From Venturia oleaginea (taxonomy: Eukaryota > Ascomycota > Dothideomycetes > Venturiales > Venturiaceae), in the NCBI GenBank assembly GCA_013176395.1, contig JABMLP010000031.1, forward strand, positions 186,001 to 250,000: a stretch of 64,000 nt of DNA, written 5' to 3'. Below the pieces are notes generated by a model that worked only from the letters and a program-made list of their open reading frames with translations, was not told where the DNA came from and made no database searches. Within the stretch, counting starts at the first letter, position 1. Every line of letters starts with the position of its first letter. Of this stretch, positions 1 through 9,950 are shown piece by piece. The position numbers and the translations under genes were made by a program.

Positions 1-1748
1 TGCATTTTGTGCGTCGTTGTGGTTGTTGCGCGTGAGGCCGCGCGAACCTGTTGTCGGCGTCGTGGCGATGGCGATGCGGGACGGATGGCCCTGTCTGTGG
101 AAGAGGTCGCTACAGCTGCATACCCATTCAAGGTGCTGCTAAGACTCGTTTCTGCTTCGGATCGCCGAAGGCTTTGCTCGACTACCATATCTGTGAAATC
201 GTATATGGCATCACGTTCTGCTATGGACATGGTCTCCGTGGTCGTAGAGGATCCAGCTATCGGTTCTTGGAATGTGCGCATGACGGCAACATCTGGTTGG
301 CGTGATCCTCGTGCAGCACGTGGTTCAGATCTGGCTGCGAGTCCTATCATCTCCGTCCGTGTTTCAGTTGAGAGGGAATTTGTGGTGTGGGTAGACATTC
401 TTCCCTCACTGGGCACGCTGTTGAGCTTTAAAGAGGGACGCATGGACGGAACTGTTTCATCTAAGCCTTGGTTCGTAACCATATTGTCCAAATCGGGAGG
501 CAATGATGGCATACTCGAGCCCCAGGGACTAGACATCACTTCGTCAGAGGGACCTTGCCCAAGCATATCGCTTCCAAACGATGTGTTTGGAAACTCAATT
601 TGTCGAGCAGTATCCTTTGACGGTCCCGGGGTGGAGCCTGCGAAAGAACTCATCGCTGACTCAATTCGGGTGCCAGTAGACCGGAAGATTTCCATCAAAG
701 CTAGTGGCTTCAGGACAGGATTTGCCGAATAGTATGCAGAATTTGATGTTGTAGTTTCTGAAACCCGGCGTTTGGGAGGGGAGGTATTTTCACCATCTGA
801 ACGTCTCTTGCCCCTGTCCTTGCCACTGTGATTGGTACCAGAAGACATGGAGGGCGATTTTTGGGCCTGCTTCCTGTCGGCAGCTTCTGCTGTAGGTGAT
901 CCGTAAGGCGAGAAGAAAACGTCCGAGTCGTCTTCTTCGGTGTCTGATGAAGGTGGAGTACTTGGCTCATGGAAATCAGGGTTCTTCGACCTAACACCAA
1001 ACGTGCGCTCCGATAGACCCAACCTTGGACCTTCCGTCTCGTATCCGGCTGGAGTCTACTCGTAGGCGTGTTTATCGGTCTGATCATGGGCAGAGTGATG
1101 TAACTCAGAGGTCCCAGATGTTCGTTCCTCTGACTCGTTAATCTGCTCCTGCCTGTATGCGCTGATACGAATGTGGCCAGATGGGTCGCGTATTCGATTA
1201 ACAACGTAACCTCTCGCGTGTAAGTCCTCGACCTCCGGGTCCTCTGAGAAATTCCTGACTCCACGAAAGGTCAAGTCGTTTGTCCTCCTCACAAGCTCGG
1301 CGCTTACGTTAAACTCTGTCGTGCCGGAAGATCTCTCGAGCTCTAGGTCACCTTCCCGAAAAATTCGACTTTTCGCCCTGCTCTCCTGGCTGCTCACCTT
1401 TGGTAGAGAAGTGTTGGAGAAGATCTGAGTCAGTAATCCAAAGAGAAGTGGAAGACGTCCCTTGGGTTGAGTCTGCTGTGCCAGAAGCGGAAATTCTCGT
1501 AGAAGTAAGGAATCCAATTGAGTACCCGCAGAGTAATGAAGATATTTGATTATCTCAACGCACTGCTCTGCGATTGTTCCTCTTCCGTGTCTTGGTGTCC
1601 AGATGCTGTCTCTAAGTTTCAGACCCAGATCCCATTTCGCATTTAAATCGTGTATTCTCTTGTTGATCTCCTCATGCGCCCTGCCCGATGGCGTACTAGG
1701 TTGTAGAGTAGGATGTGGAGGTAGTTTTGAAGCCATGTATGTGCTCAA
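1..1748 (-). CDS. Uncharacterised low-complexity protein, partial, with in-frame TAG
   Basis: The minus strand is open from an ATG at 1748 (start MSTYMASKLPPHP) to the left window edge, interrupted by one in-frame TAG at 1056-1058. Upstream are 230 codons. Downstream another 350 or so codons continue in the same frame to base 1 without a stop, so the gene leaves the window. The first part has a plausible folded segment (INKRIHDLNAKWDLGLKLRD). The second part is Ser/Thr/Pro-rich with an acidic patch (SSDTEEDDSDVFFSP) and basic runs (GKRRSDGENTSPPKRR), typical of a disordered nuclear protein. I recognise no domain. The stop could be a nonsense mutation or lie inside an unrecognised intron: a 120-nt GT-AG option starting at GTATCA and ending at CTCCAG would keep the frame. 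Coding status is supported mainly by the long uninterrupted frame. Confidence 0.55.
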
Positions 1749-2924
1749 GTAGGGAGATTTGCTGGCATTAAGAGGGCGAAGGTTGAAGTAACGTGGGTTG
1801 CAGAGATGAGGCTGAACTGGGGGAGGCTAGATAGTGGGCAATCAGTGACGAGCTTCTGAGCTGAAAATTGAACATGGCCGGCCATGGGAGAGACGATGAT
1901 AGAAACGAGGACTTCAAGAAATGATGGAAGGATGTGAGGATATGAGTTTGCTCGATTGAAATACAGGACCTGTGTAGCGCCAGCCTTATCAGATACATGC
2001 TCACCGGGGACGATGAATAAGGGCCTGCAGCTTCTCTCCGACCGTGACTCAAATGACACTTTTGTTCACATTGAAGTTGTGATATAAAAATGTATTCAAG
2101 TTTGGTACTAGACGAGACTTACTGAGCGAGTGCGGTCGCTCCCGCAAAGGAGGGGCTACCCCTCGGTTGAGCGCTGAGCGCTGGAACGAATGACAGCGGG
2201 AGCGGGTCAGATACTCGTATTATAGGCAATAAGGTTGAGTTGGACCCTGAGATGGTGAAAGAGTGGTTAGGTTGATAGAGTTAGCTTGTGTTTGGGGACG
2301 ACGAAGGATTGGCCAGGGTTAGGGTTAACTTAGAGGGCGTCTTTACGAATGATACGCCTGGTCACGCTTCCGACTTGGCAGTCACGCACGCTCTTGCAAA
2401 CCCATCAAGCGATTACCCGTACCATACAAGTCGTCGTATATTATCGCCCCAAAGCACTTCGGTCTAGACCAATTGGATCAAGCCGGAAAAGCTCCGGTTC
2501 CATGCATCCCATCTTAGTGATCCCAGAGAAGACCGGCGTGCTATGCCCGATGTACGACGACAACAAAGCATTCAACAACGACCTCCTTGTAGCCGTTGTG
2601 ACTACTGACTAAAGCTTACCTTTTAACCTTGCTCTACTGCACGACACGATTGTCGTAGGAGTAGCATATTTCGGAGCTGGCTGAGATGACCTCACACCAT
2701 CATGTCTGATATAAAGTTTCAGGAAGGTACCGGGCATTGTGCCGTCACTGATAGTACTGGACAAAATTATCATCCAAAACCTACCCATCTTTCACTGACA
2801 AACTCATCTTTACACAAACCGCAAACCCGTTCATCCTTCATCAACCAACAAAGACCTTATCACTACAATCATATATCCTCCACATACGAACAAGCCATAT
2901 TCCACCACACAACTCGCCTCAGCA
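1749..2924. other. Intergenic, no gene recognised
   Basis: Short overlapping open frames on both strands have no recognisable protein. A GC-rich inverted pair, CGCTCCCGC near 2132 and GCGGGAGCG near 2196, could form a weak hairpin. A single AGGGTTAGGGTTA stretch near 2317 is too short to be an interstitial telomere. The right end should hold the promoter of the small gene at 2925. Confidence 0.4.
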
Positions 2925-3203
2925 ATGGCCTCCCTCCTCGTCGCCTTTGCCGCGCTCTGCTCCGACCGCGTCTCGAAACGCAGAAAGGCAAGAAGAGACA
3001 GCCAAAAAGAGTACGACAACGATATCGAAAAACTCCAAGCCGAGAACCAACGGCGAGAATCATGGAGGCAGAGTTGCTTGGCTCTAGATGCCGTACTGCC
3101 AATAGAAGCACCGCCATCCTATGACGATGTCGCGTCGAGGACGAGTGAGGAACAACTGTCCGACGCAGGGGTGGCTCAGAGACCAGCCATGGAGACGGTA
3201 TAG
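2925..3203 (+). CDS. Small basic protein with PPxY motif
   Basis: A 92-aa single-exon frame starting MASLLVAFAALCSDR. Residues 1-13 are hydrophobic, residues 15-48 are highly charged and probably helical (RVSKRRKARRDSQKEYDND), and the C-terminal third carries PPSYDDVASRTSEEQ. PPSY is a PY motif of the kind bound by WW domains of Rsp5/Nedd4-family ubiquitin ligases. Small fungal proteins ending in a PPSYDD-type motif are common but mostly uncharacterised. The start has an A at -4 and a C-A-rich leader typical of fungal mRNAs. A role as a ligase adaptor or membrane-associated substrate is inference from the motif only. Confidence 0.6.
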   Translation: MASLLVAFAALCSDRVSKRRKARRDSQKEYDNDIEKLQAENQRRESWRQSCLALDAVLPIEAPPSYDDVASRTSEEQLSDAGVAQRPAMETV

Positions 3204-4479
3204 GGGAGGGACGGCCATGTCACAACTGACGGGCGGGTGGAGAATGCCGGCCTATTTCGAGGACAATGGGAGATTTTGTTATGCATCATGCGATTTATGC
3301 GTAATACGACACGTGGGATGAGATACGATTGGCATGAAAGGTGTAATATCAGGATAAATTGGCAAGGCGAGGCGTACTACACTCTCATCGAGTAGGAACC
3401 GCATTTCAGTTAGCGCATTTGTTAGCGTTGAATGGACAATCATACATACTAGACTTTCTACTAACCTGATTGACACATCGTTTGACCTCCTTTACACTCA
3501 CAAACGAACCCAGCTTTCTTTTCTCACTCATGATCGACATTGTCTATCGATATCGATCGTCGCGTCTCGAGATGGCGGGAGTCCATTACTGCACCGCTCG
3601 AGTCACACCCATGCATCGAAGAATTATATCGCACAAAAAGTACAGACACGGACTTAAATAGCTCGCATATGATCTACGTCCGAAAAGTGTCCCCTGCGAT
3701 TCATTCCATGGGTCCGCCTAAGCTTTACTAGTAAGGGCAGATCTCTTGTCTGATCCCAAGGAGGCGGGAGGCGGATCAGACACCACTTCTATTCTACTCC
3801 TGAACATCCAACCCTGCCCACAACCATCCAACTCCAACGTCACGGGAATAACAAGATGCAAGCGCTGTTGCCGTCGCTCGATATCATGCCATCTGGTATC
3901 TCTCCTTGCTTGATCAAGGCAAATTTCTGCGGCTGGGTCGCGATGGTGGTGGATCGCGACGCGTAAAATTGTGTACGCGTCGCTATTACTTTAATCTTGC
4001 TATGGAAGATATCGCTCTGCTCCCGCGATAACCACGGCATCGTTTTACTCAAAGCGCGTACTCCGCTCCGTTCTGGCAGTGGAAAAATGAGGCCGTGGGA
4101 CACGATGGTGGATAATGGAGTCCTACACGACGACGTTCCTAGCAAGAAGACGGTAAGATGAAGTGGAAGTCCGTGGTAGGAGTCGCTGTTTTTGGATACA
4201 GCTTTGTCAGTCGAGAAAGTGATGCCCGTTCTCTGTCCGATGCGTACCTCATATTCACTGCTTTTACCGTTATCCTTAGTTGCGCAAGCTCCTTTTGTTG
4301 GCTTATGTGTCCATATCGTTCATTGAGCAAGTTGTCTGTACTTCTTCTGCCAGGTCTAGGAGGTAGAATTATCGTCTGGTACATGCTCGACCACGGACTC
4401 ACCTGTTACACTGCTCAATTTCTGATACTGGTATGCAAATTTCAAAATAACTGTTAGAAATAATACTAACAGCACATAG
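3204..4479. other. Intergenic, no gene recognised
   Basis: Only short frames without recognisable products. A plus-strand frame at 4158-4457 begins MKWKSVVGVAVFGYSF, which looks like a signal peptide. It could be the decayed first exon of the GH3 pseudogene that follows, but I cannot join it. Confidence 0.35.
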
Positions 4480-5780
4480 TCAAGCTGAGAGACAGCCAGT
4501 CTGCCTACGATCAAGCATCCACCCTCGTAAAAACATTGACAACCATCGAGAAACGTGCAATTCCCGGTTCGACTGGCCACAACGTCACTTTTCTGGAAAA
4601 GCTTGATTCCTCGACGGATTCCTACACCTCCTACCATGTAACGACTTACCCTGCAGGCTTCGCAACGGCCATGACTTGGAATCAGAGCGGTAAGTACACA
4701 CAAGACGAGGCGCCCGGCCAAGAGTTGCGAATCATTTTGGCGTACGCACAATCCATGTAGTCTTTGGGTAGATCTGCTTGGGGGTGAAAGGGATGTCCCT
4801 GATGCTTACCTGACAGGCATCATGGGTGGGCGCCCAATCAACACCTTTGGTATCCATACCGCTCCCAGCCATCTCCGTCCTAACAATGCGCTTTCCGTCT
4901 TTGCTGGCACTGACCCTACCATGAATGGCCATATGACGCAAGTAGGAGGAAGTCTTGTTCACGAGACTACGCCGTTGGAGCTGGGAAGTCAATAATGCGC
5001 AGCTTCCTACAGATTCGTGCTTTGATGGTGGCTCAATGTCGCTGTTATCTTGATTGCCCCCAGCATTGCTTCTGACCCGGATGCTTGTATTTGCTTCCCC
5101 AACGCCTGGTCTGGTGAAGGTGGAGACAGATATGAGTTCACCGACGCTGATCAAGATCTGTAAATCTTTTACAGGTTCTTGGATAGTCTTTTACTAACCA
5201 GGGTACACCCAGTCTCATCAATACCGTAGCAAACACCTGCAACAATACCATTAAGGTAATAAACACAACCGGTGCCGACCTCGACAATTGCTCACCCACT
5301 CCAACGTCATTGGTGTTCTCTACGCCAGACATCTGTGTATGACATGCGGCACGGCAATCGACGACATACTCTCTGGCGTTGTAAACCCACCTGTTCGTCT
5401 CGTCCACACCGTTGTTGCCAAAGCTGAATTCGATTTTGATCCCAATACCGATAGTAGTGAATTTCTCTCCCTGAACTTCACTGAGGGTAATTATCGACTG
5501 GAAACACTTTGATAAGTATAATTTCATCCTCAGGTATGAACTTGAATTTGGGCTTTCCTATTCTTATTTCACGTATGGAAGTAATATCTCTGTGGTCTCC
5601 GATACAGCGCTCCTCAATTGTACCCACACAACCGGAGCTATAGCTATAAGTGTTCGTAGGGGCTTTTGGGATATCGTTGGAAATGCCACGGCTTCGATTA
5701 CGAATCCTGGAAGCATTGATGAAGCTGATGTGCCACAATTTCATGTCGCGTTTCTAGATGCGGCTAATAAGCCTGTGTGA
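4480..5780 (+). pseudogene. GH3 beta-glucosidase pseudogene
   Basis: Blocks in the order of a secreted fungal GH3 beta-glucosidase lie in different frames. At about 4494-4760 are SAYDQASTLVKTLTTIEKR and YPAGFATAMTWNQS, matching the N-terminal domain (FPAGVT..ATW). GRSAWG then shifts frame to GERDVPDAYLTG near 4770-4815, equivalent to the family block GR..GGRNWEGF..DPYLTG. ALSVFAGTDPTMNG near 4890 resembles the ALAGLDMTMPG stretch. At 5065-5330 come DACICFPNAWSGEGGDR and DLLINTVANTCNNTIKVINT, then GVLYARHLC..AIDDILSG..NPPVRLVHTV, NFTEGN, and YELEFGLSYSYF, the start of the fibronectin-III-like C-domain. Complete enzymes have roughly 750-860 residues. Here the centre with the catalytic Asp block is largely gone, and several frameshifts and stops occur. 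The family assignment is firm from block order; the exact ends are not. Confidence 0.75.
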
Positions 5781-6673
5781 CAATTTCTTGTGTTTCAGCC
5801 TACCTTTTTGAGAGTCGGTAAAGTGGACAAGTCTCATTCGCGTTGAGGAGAAGGATATAGAAGTGCAGAATTGGGCTGTTACAAGCGAAACGCATCCCTC
5901 CTAATTCAGCTATTACTCGACATCTGACAGCCACCACGGCCTCGATTTCATTAAGAAAGAGGTATATAGTAAAACACGAAGCTGGCATAGTCTTAGGCAA
6001 CTCAGCGAATATCACGCGTATGCTACTAATAGATATATCAACTCTCCATATCAACTTTCTCCATGCACTCACTTTCTTCCTGTCGTCTATTCTGTTTATA
6101 ACCTTGTGTTGTATTGGTATTGGGGGTTATCTTTCTCTCCTCGATAGAATAGATCCCTTCGACATTAACAGATCCCTTCGATGTAAACAGATCTACTCGA
6201 TACAAACATTCCTCTCCGATAATCAACAAATCTACCAATCTCATCTCCATCTCGACTAATCTGCCAATCCTATTCTCTCAACTAGCCTAGTCTAAACCTT
6301 ATTATTTCTTAAAACTCAATTGATCCTTCCCAGCACAATACCAATCACTAAACAATTAAGCAACTAGATAGATAATGAAAAACTAATGACCCAAAATAAA
6401 AGAATATCGAAATCCCTTAAATCTAGATTTGAACTTATTTCGAAAAGTGTTGAGCTGAACGAGCAAAACAGAGTTATTCGGAAGTAGATTCAACACGAAC
6501 TTAACGATAGGAGCCGATGAACAGAACGAGTGTCACCCTGTGACTTGACTGTATTTCACTTCAGAGGTTAGGTACACCGTGGCATCTGCATGCATATATA
6601 TGCATGTCAATGCATTCCTTGGCATCTATCACGTGCACTATGCCTGAGGTATCAGGGACTGGCATGCCACTGT
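5781..6673. other. AT-rich intergenic stretch
   Basis: No gene seen. The part from about 5990 to 6480 is strongly AT-rich with TA-rich steps, contrasting with the more balanced flanks. This could reflect repeat-induced point mutation of old transposon DNA, which is inference. It precedes the retroposon insertion site. Confidence 0.4.
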
Positions 6674-7099
6674 TCAACAGTAACGACAAAAAAACAGCAC
6701 ACACAGCGAGAACTCAATTTTTGGAATTTACAGAAGTATCATCTAAGGATCATCAAAACACCTCTGCCAGTGGCCGCTCCGGCCTCTAGAGGCCATCGTG
6801 CGTCCCTCAGCGTCGATGAGATATCTCTAGAGTCGCCGTCGCGGCCACGGCAGAGCAAGCAGACGAATACATGAGCAAGCTACACGAACGATGCGTCCAC
6901 CAAAGACAACAGCAACCATCTAGTCACTATCTCCCGGCTAGTCCATCACCCCAGATGACACTGCAACGCTCCGAGTCGACGAGTCACTGCTAGAACGGCA
7001 ATACCTTCAACACAACTCAAACACCAGACGCCGGGTGCGCAACAATCGGCATCACACACCACTGCAACGACTAGACAACCTCTCCCAACGTCTTGGCAA

Positions 7100-7925
7100 A
7101 CCGTCCTGCTACAAGCTGTTGCCCAGAGCCTTGAGCCTCTCCCCAAACTGTTGCCTCCCAGTTATGGCATTGGCAAGAGTAGGTGCGCGACACAGTAAGT
7201 AGTAAGGACGCATAGAAGGAGCCTATTGGCGGCAAATCCCCTCCCTGTAAGCTAGCAGACGTAGCCTTGAGCCTCTCCCCAGACTGTTGCGTCCCAGTTA
7301 TGGCATTGGCAAGAGTAGGTGCGCGATATAGCAAGCAGGGAGAGCGACTAGCAGCAGATAGGCTCCGACTATAAGACGACAGGTCTACTGTTATGGGCAT
7401 GGCCCATGGTTGGTATAGGCTAAGAGCCTAAGCCTGATTGAGCCTAGTATAGAGAAAGAACCTCATTGAGGTTCTCTGTTTGTAGATACCTTCACTCTTT
7501 AACTGAATCTAAACAATCTTTGGCTACGAGTATGCTGCGTCTTTCCAGCTACCGTCCCGTAATATCTACAACACAATCGGTGCGACACGATACGGCAGCT
7601 GCTAGAGAACCTCATCTACTATCGTCTCCGCAAACCGTCCTGCTGTAAGCTGATGTCCAGAGCCTTGAGCCTCTCCCCAAACTGTTGCGTCCCAGTTATG
7701 GCATTGGCAAGAGTAGGTGCGCAACACAGTAAGCAGTAAGGACGTATAGAAGGAGCTTATTGGCGGCAAATCCCCTCCCTACAAGCCAGCAGACGTAGCC
7801 TTGAGCCTCTCCCCAGACTGTTGCGTCCCAGTTATGGCATTGGCAAGAGTAGGAGCGCGATATAGCAAGTAGGGAGAGCGACTAGCAGCAGATAGGCTCC
7901 GACTATAAGACGGCAGGTCTATAGC
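7100..7925 (+). repeat. Internal dimer-of-dimers repeat of the retroposon
   Basis: The block containing CCCAGTTATGGCATTGGC begins at 7157, 7293, 7691 and 7827. Spacing is 136 bp within each pair, and 398 bp between pairs, which becomes 217 bp after removing the 181-bp solo-LTR insertion. Copy 2 shows the same four blocks at 35272, 35408, 35625 and 35761 with spacings of 136, 217 and 136. The element was therefore built by duplicating a two-block unit of about 353 bp before both copies inserted. Confidence 0.85.
7384..7569 (+). mobile_element. Solo LTR nested in retroposon copy 1
   Basis: A 176-bp segment at 7389-7564 is present in copy 1 and absent from copy 2 at the same position. It is bounded by a 5-bp direct repeat, TCTAC, at 7384-7388 and 7565-7569. 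It begins TGTTATGGGC and ends CCGTAATA, close to the TG...CA termini of LTRs. It contains a short palindrome, GAACCTCATTGAGGTTC, near 7460. Size, 5-bp duplication and termini fit a solo LTR left by recombination between the LTRs of a retrotransposon. The uninterrupted copy 2 shows the empty site directly. Confidence 0.8.
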
Positions 7926-8486
7926 ACGATCGGCGCCACACAATACGGCAGCTACCAGACAGCCTCGTCCACGGGCATACCCGGAGTATCACACCGAAGC
8001 AGCGAAATCACGACTACGATGGTTACTATTGTCTCCAGCATCACACAACCAAATACACCGCCGCATAGGAATCTGGTGCAAGGCAACTTTCACAAGCAGA
8101 AACATACTTAGGGAACCCATTGGCCTTGAGGGATAAGGCGAAACAGATAGACAAAGCTGAGCATTAGAGGGAGACTGTAGGTAGAAGGATAGCGAAACAC
8201 GAGGCATTGCCTCTTGAGTCTACATAGCACAGATATACTAGCAGAATAACCAGTATCTACAAGAGCCAGCGGGCATTTGGAGATACTGGTTAAGGGAAAA
8301 GAGGGAGGACGGAGGGGACAGCTGGTCTTGTTTCAGTGAACGGGGCGAAGTGGGGCGCGGTGGATTATATAATCTATCACGTGTCGGCTGTCTGATGAAG
8401 TCCTCCTAACCGGACATAGCTGCCTGATTAAGCGGCTGCAACCGAGTAGGATAAAATCAATCAATCAATCAATCAACAGTAACGAC

Positions 8487-9293
8487 CTTTTACTTTTAGA
8501 TACAATCAAGCACAAGTCATATGCACACGAAGCAAGCCCACCCCCAACCTTCATACTAACCGACAAGCGTTCAGGATTGATCTGAGGATCAAATGTCATG
8601 ATCGAACTATGTTGGTATTCGAATGCAGTTAAATGTAGTTAAATGTGGTGGTTCTGCTCGATCAGGTCTAGCGCGAGACTGGTCGCAAGTACTTAGACTC
8701 GTCTCTACCTCTTAGTTAGCTCCTCATCCTTACAACTTCGCACATCCCATAGAATTCAAGTCATGCTTCCAAGTCAAGTCCAAGGTCAAACGTGACATCA
8801 AATCGGTTAGACGACAATTGAATTGGGAGATACATCGGACGGCTAGGATCTAGTGAGCCTCCAAAGAACCTGAGCAAGGGAAGGTACTTAAGGTAAGTAC
8901 TTTCAGACTGATATTGCCCTTACCCCAAACCCGCGGACCAGAACAAGAGAACACAGGTGTCAAGAAGGTCTTGACATAATCAACTGTGTTGAGAAACGAG
9001 TTCCCCGTAACATAGTAGTACCTAATGAAAGGCGTGAGCAGCAATCAGGTATGGACTAAATGTGATAGCGAACTACAGGTAGCTATGTAAATGGGGGCTG
9101 GGGGCAAGACCTACTTATAGGTCTTGCTGTGGCCCGTGTACTGTGGCGCCTTGTTAGGTGCTTGAACACTGTGGTTGTTCCAGTAGCCTAGCAAGCCGTC
9201 ACATCTAATTGGCTAGATCCGGATAGCCGCGCAGTATCCAACCATTTCAACGAAGAGGGGATTTCTAAGTATATTCTCTTCGTTTCAATCAAT
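8487..9293. other. Intergenic / probable LINE 3' untranslated end
   Basis: No protein gene. On the minus strand the LINE frame stops near 9294, and the sequence from there to about 9090 may be its 3' untranslated region. I see no clear tail or target duplication that would fix the LINE end. Confidence 0.3.
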
Positions 9294-9558
9294 CTAAGTC
9301 GTACACTTAGGCCTATCTTGGCCGTATTGGTTGAAAAATGTTCCTAGTAGCCCCTTCACCCCTCGAGAGCCTCCCCTGGCGCTGAATAGGCCTCTCCTAT
9401 TGAATCTAGTACAGTACGTAAAAATGTGTTCTACCGTCTCTTGCTGCCATCCACATTCGCATTCGGGGGTAATCCCTGGGACATGTATCGATGCGAGCCA
9501 GGACCGGAGTCCTAGCACTTCGACTCGGAGTAGGAACGTTGTATGTGCTTCTACCTTA
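9294..9558 (-). mobile_element. Tad-like LINE, C-terminal part (split by copia insertion)
   Basis: The minus frame contains LRSWLASIHVPGITPECECG and QQETVEHIFTYCTRFNRRG, the Cys/His-containing C-terminal block of fungal Tad-clade LINE ORF2 proteins. It is the continuation of the LINE at 16306-17979. The left end of that segment reads ELYDGLT, and this one continues KVEAHTTF once the copia element and one copy of CTTAC are removed. In this family the same junction reads LYxGLxKAES. The protein stops at about 9294. Catalytic function is lost through the insertion and through lesions in the upstream half. Confidence 0.85.
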
Positions 9559-9563
9559 GTAAG

Positions 9564-9776
9564 TGTTGGATCGGCTTTGTACACGTGTATGAAATAGTAA
9601 TGAAATGATAATGTAACGATAATGAAATGATAATGTAACGATAATGAAATGATAATGAAATAAACATATATGGATAAGTCTCTTGTATTCTTGATTGTTC
9701 TTGTTCTTCTTCGAACATTGAAGTATCCTTGAGATGCAGAAATTGCACCGCCCCTGTCGGTGCCAAGGATACGACA
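9564..9776 (-). repeat. 3' LTR of the copia element (short form)
   Basis: Minus-strand start TGTCGTATCC at 9776, end CCAACA at 9564, next to the CTTAC duplication. It shares about 107 bp with 16194-16300. The middle is a simple repeat of ATGAAATGATA/ATGTAACGATA units at about 9597-9665. It is much shorter than the 5' LTR, so it has lost or replaced its internal part. Confidence 0.75.
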
Positions 9777-9950
9777 CTGGGAGTCTTTTCTTGTCGTGAT
9801 GCAAGTCGTGATGGTGTTGCGCTCCATGTGACTCTAGAGGTGGCCCCGATAATGCAGACCTTCCTCCTACTCTCCAACTCATTCTTTCCTAAATAACCAA
9901 CAATAAAATCACTCAAACCAACAACTACTCTCCTTCGTTCAACTAGCGTA
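9777..9950 (-). other. Copia 3' untranslated region and polypurine tract
   Basis: The sequence between the RNase H stop and the 3' LTR is purine-rich on the minus strand (for example GGAGAGTAGGAGGAAGG), as expected for a polypurine region near the 3' LTR. No reading frame of interest. Confidence 0.45.

Larger units (their letters stand above)
6674..8486 (+). mobile_element. Composite non-coding retroposon, copy 1, with target duplication
   Basis: An element at 6688-8472 is flanked by a 14-bp direct repeat, TCAACAGTAACGAC, at 6674-6687 and 8473-8486. It starts with an A run followed by CAGCACACACAGCG and ends with TAGGATAAAA plus about four ATCA units. Copy 2 at 34805-36406 has the same ends but a different 13-bp flanking repeat. 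Variable-length target duplications plus a 3' simple-repeat tail are the hallmarks of target-primed (LINE/SINE-type) retroposition. There is no long open frame, so it is non-autonomous. Internally it holds four copies of a block around CCCAGTTATGGCATTGGC. Without the nested solo LTR it is about 1,604 bp, against 1,602 bp for copy 2, and the two are almost identical by eye, so insertion is recent. Confidence 0.85.

Noticed and set aside
7..732. 241-codon plus-strand frame at the left edge.
   Set aside because: The opposite strand carries a longer frame continuous with the gene starting at 1748; the plus frame has antisense-like composition and no domain.
2310..2335. AGGGTTAGGGTTA as an interstitial telomeric repeat.
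   Set aside because: Barely two units; expected by chance in 64 kb of this composition.
8380..8450. Hammerhead-ribozyme-like core (CTGATGA, GTCC loop GGAC) near the 3' end of both retroposon copies (second at about 36,325).
   Set aside because: The CUGAUGA box and a GUCC/GGAC stem are present, but the obligatory GAAA after the stem is replaced by AUAG, and I could not pair the flanking stems. A covariance-model search on more copies would decide.
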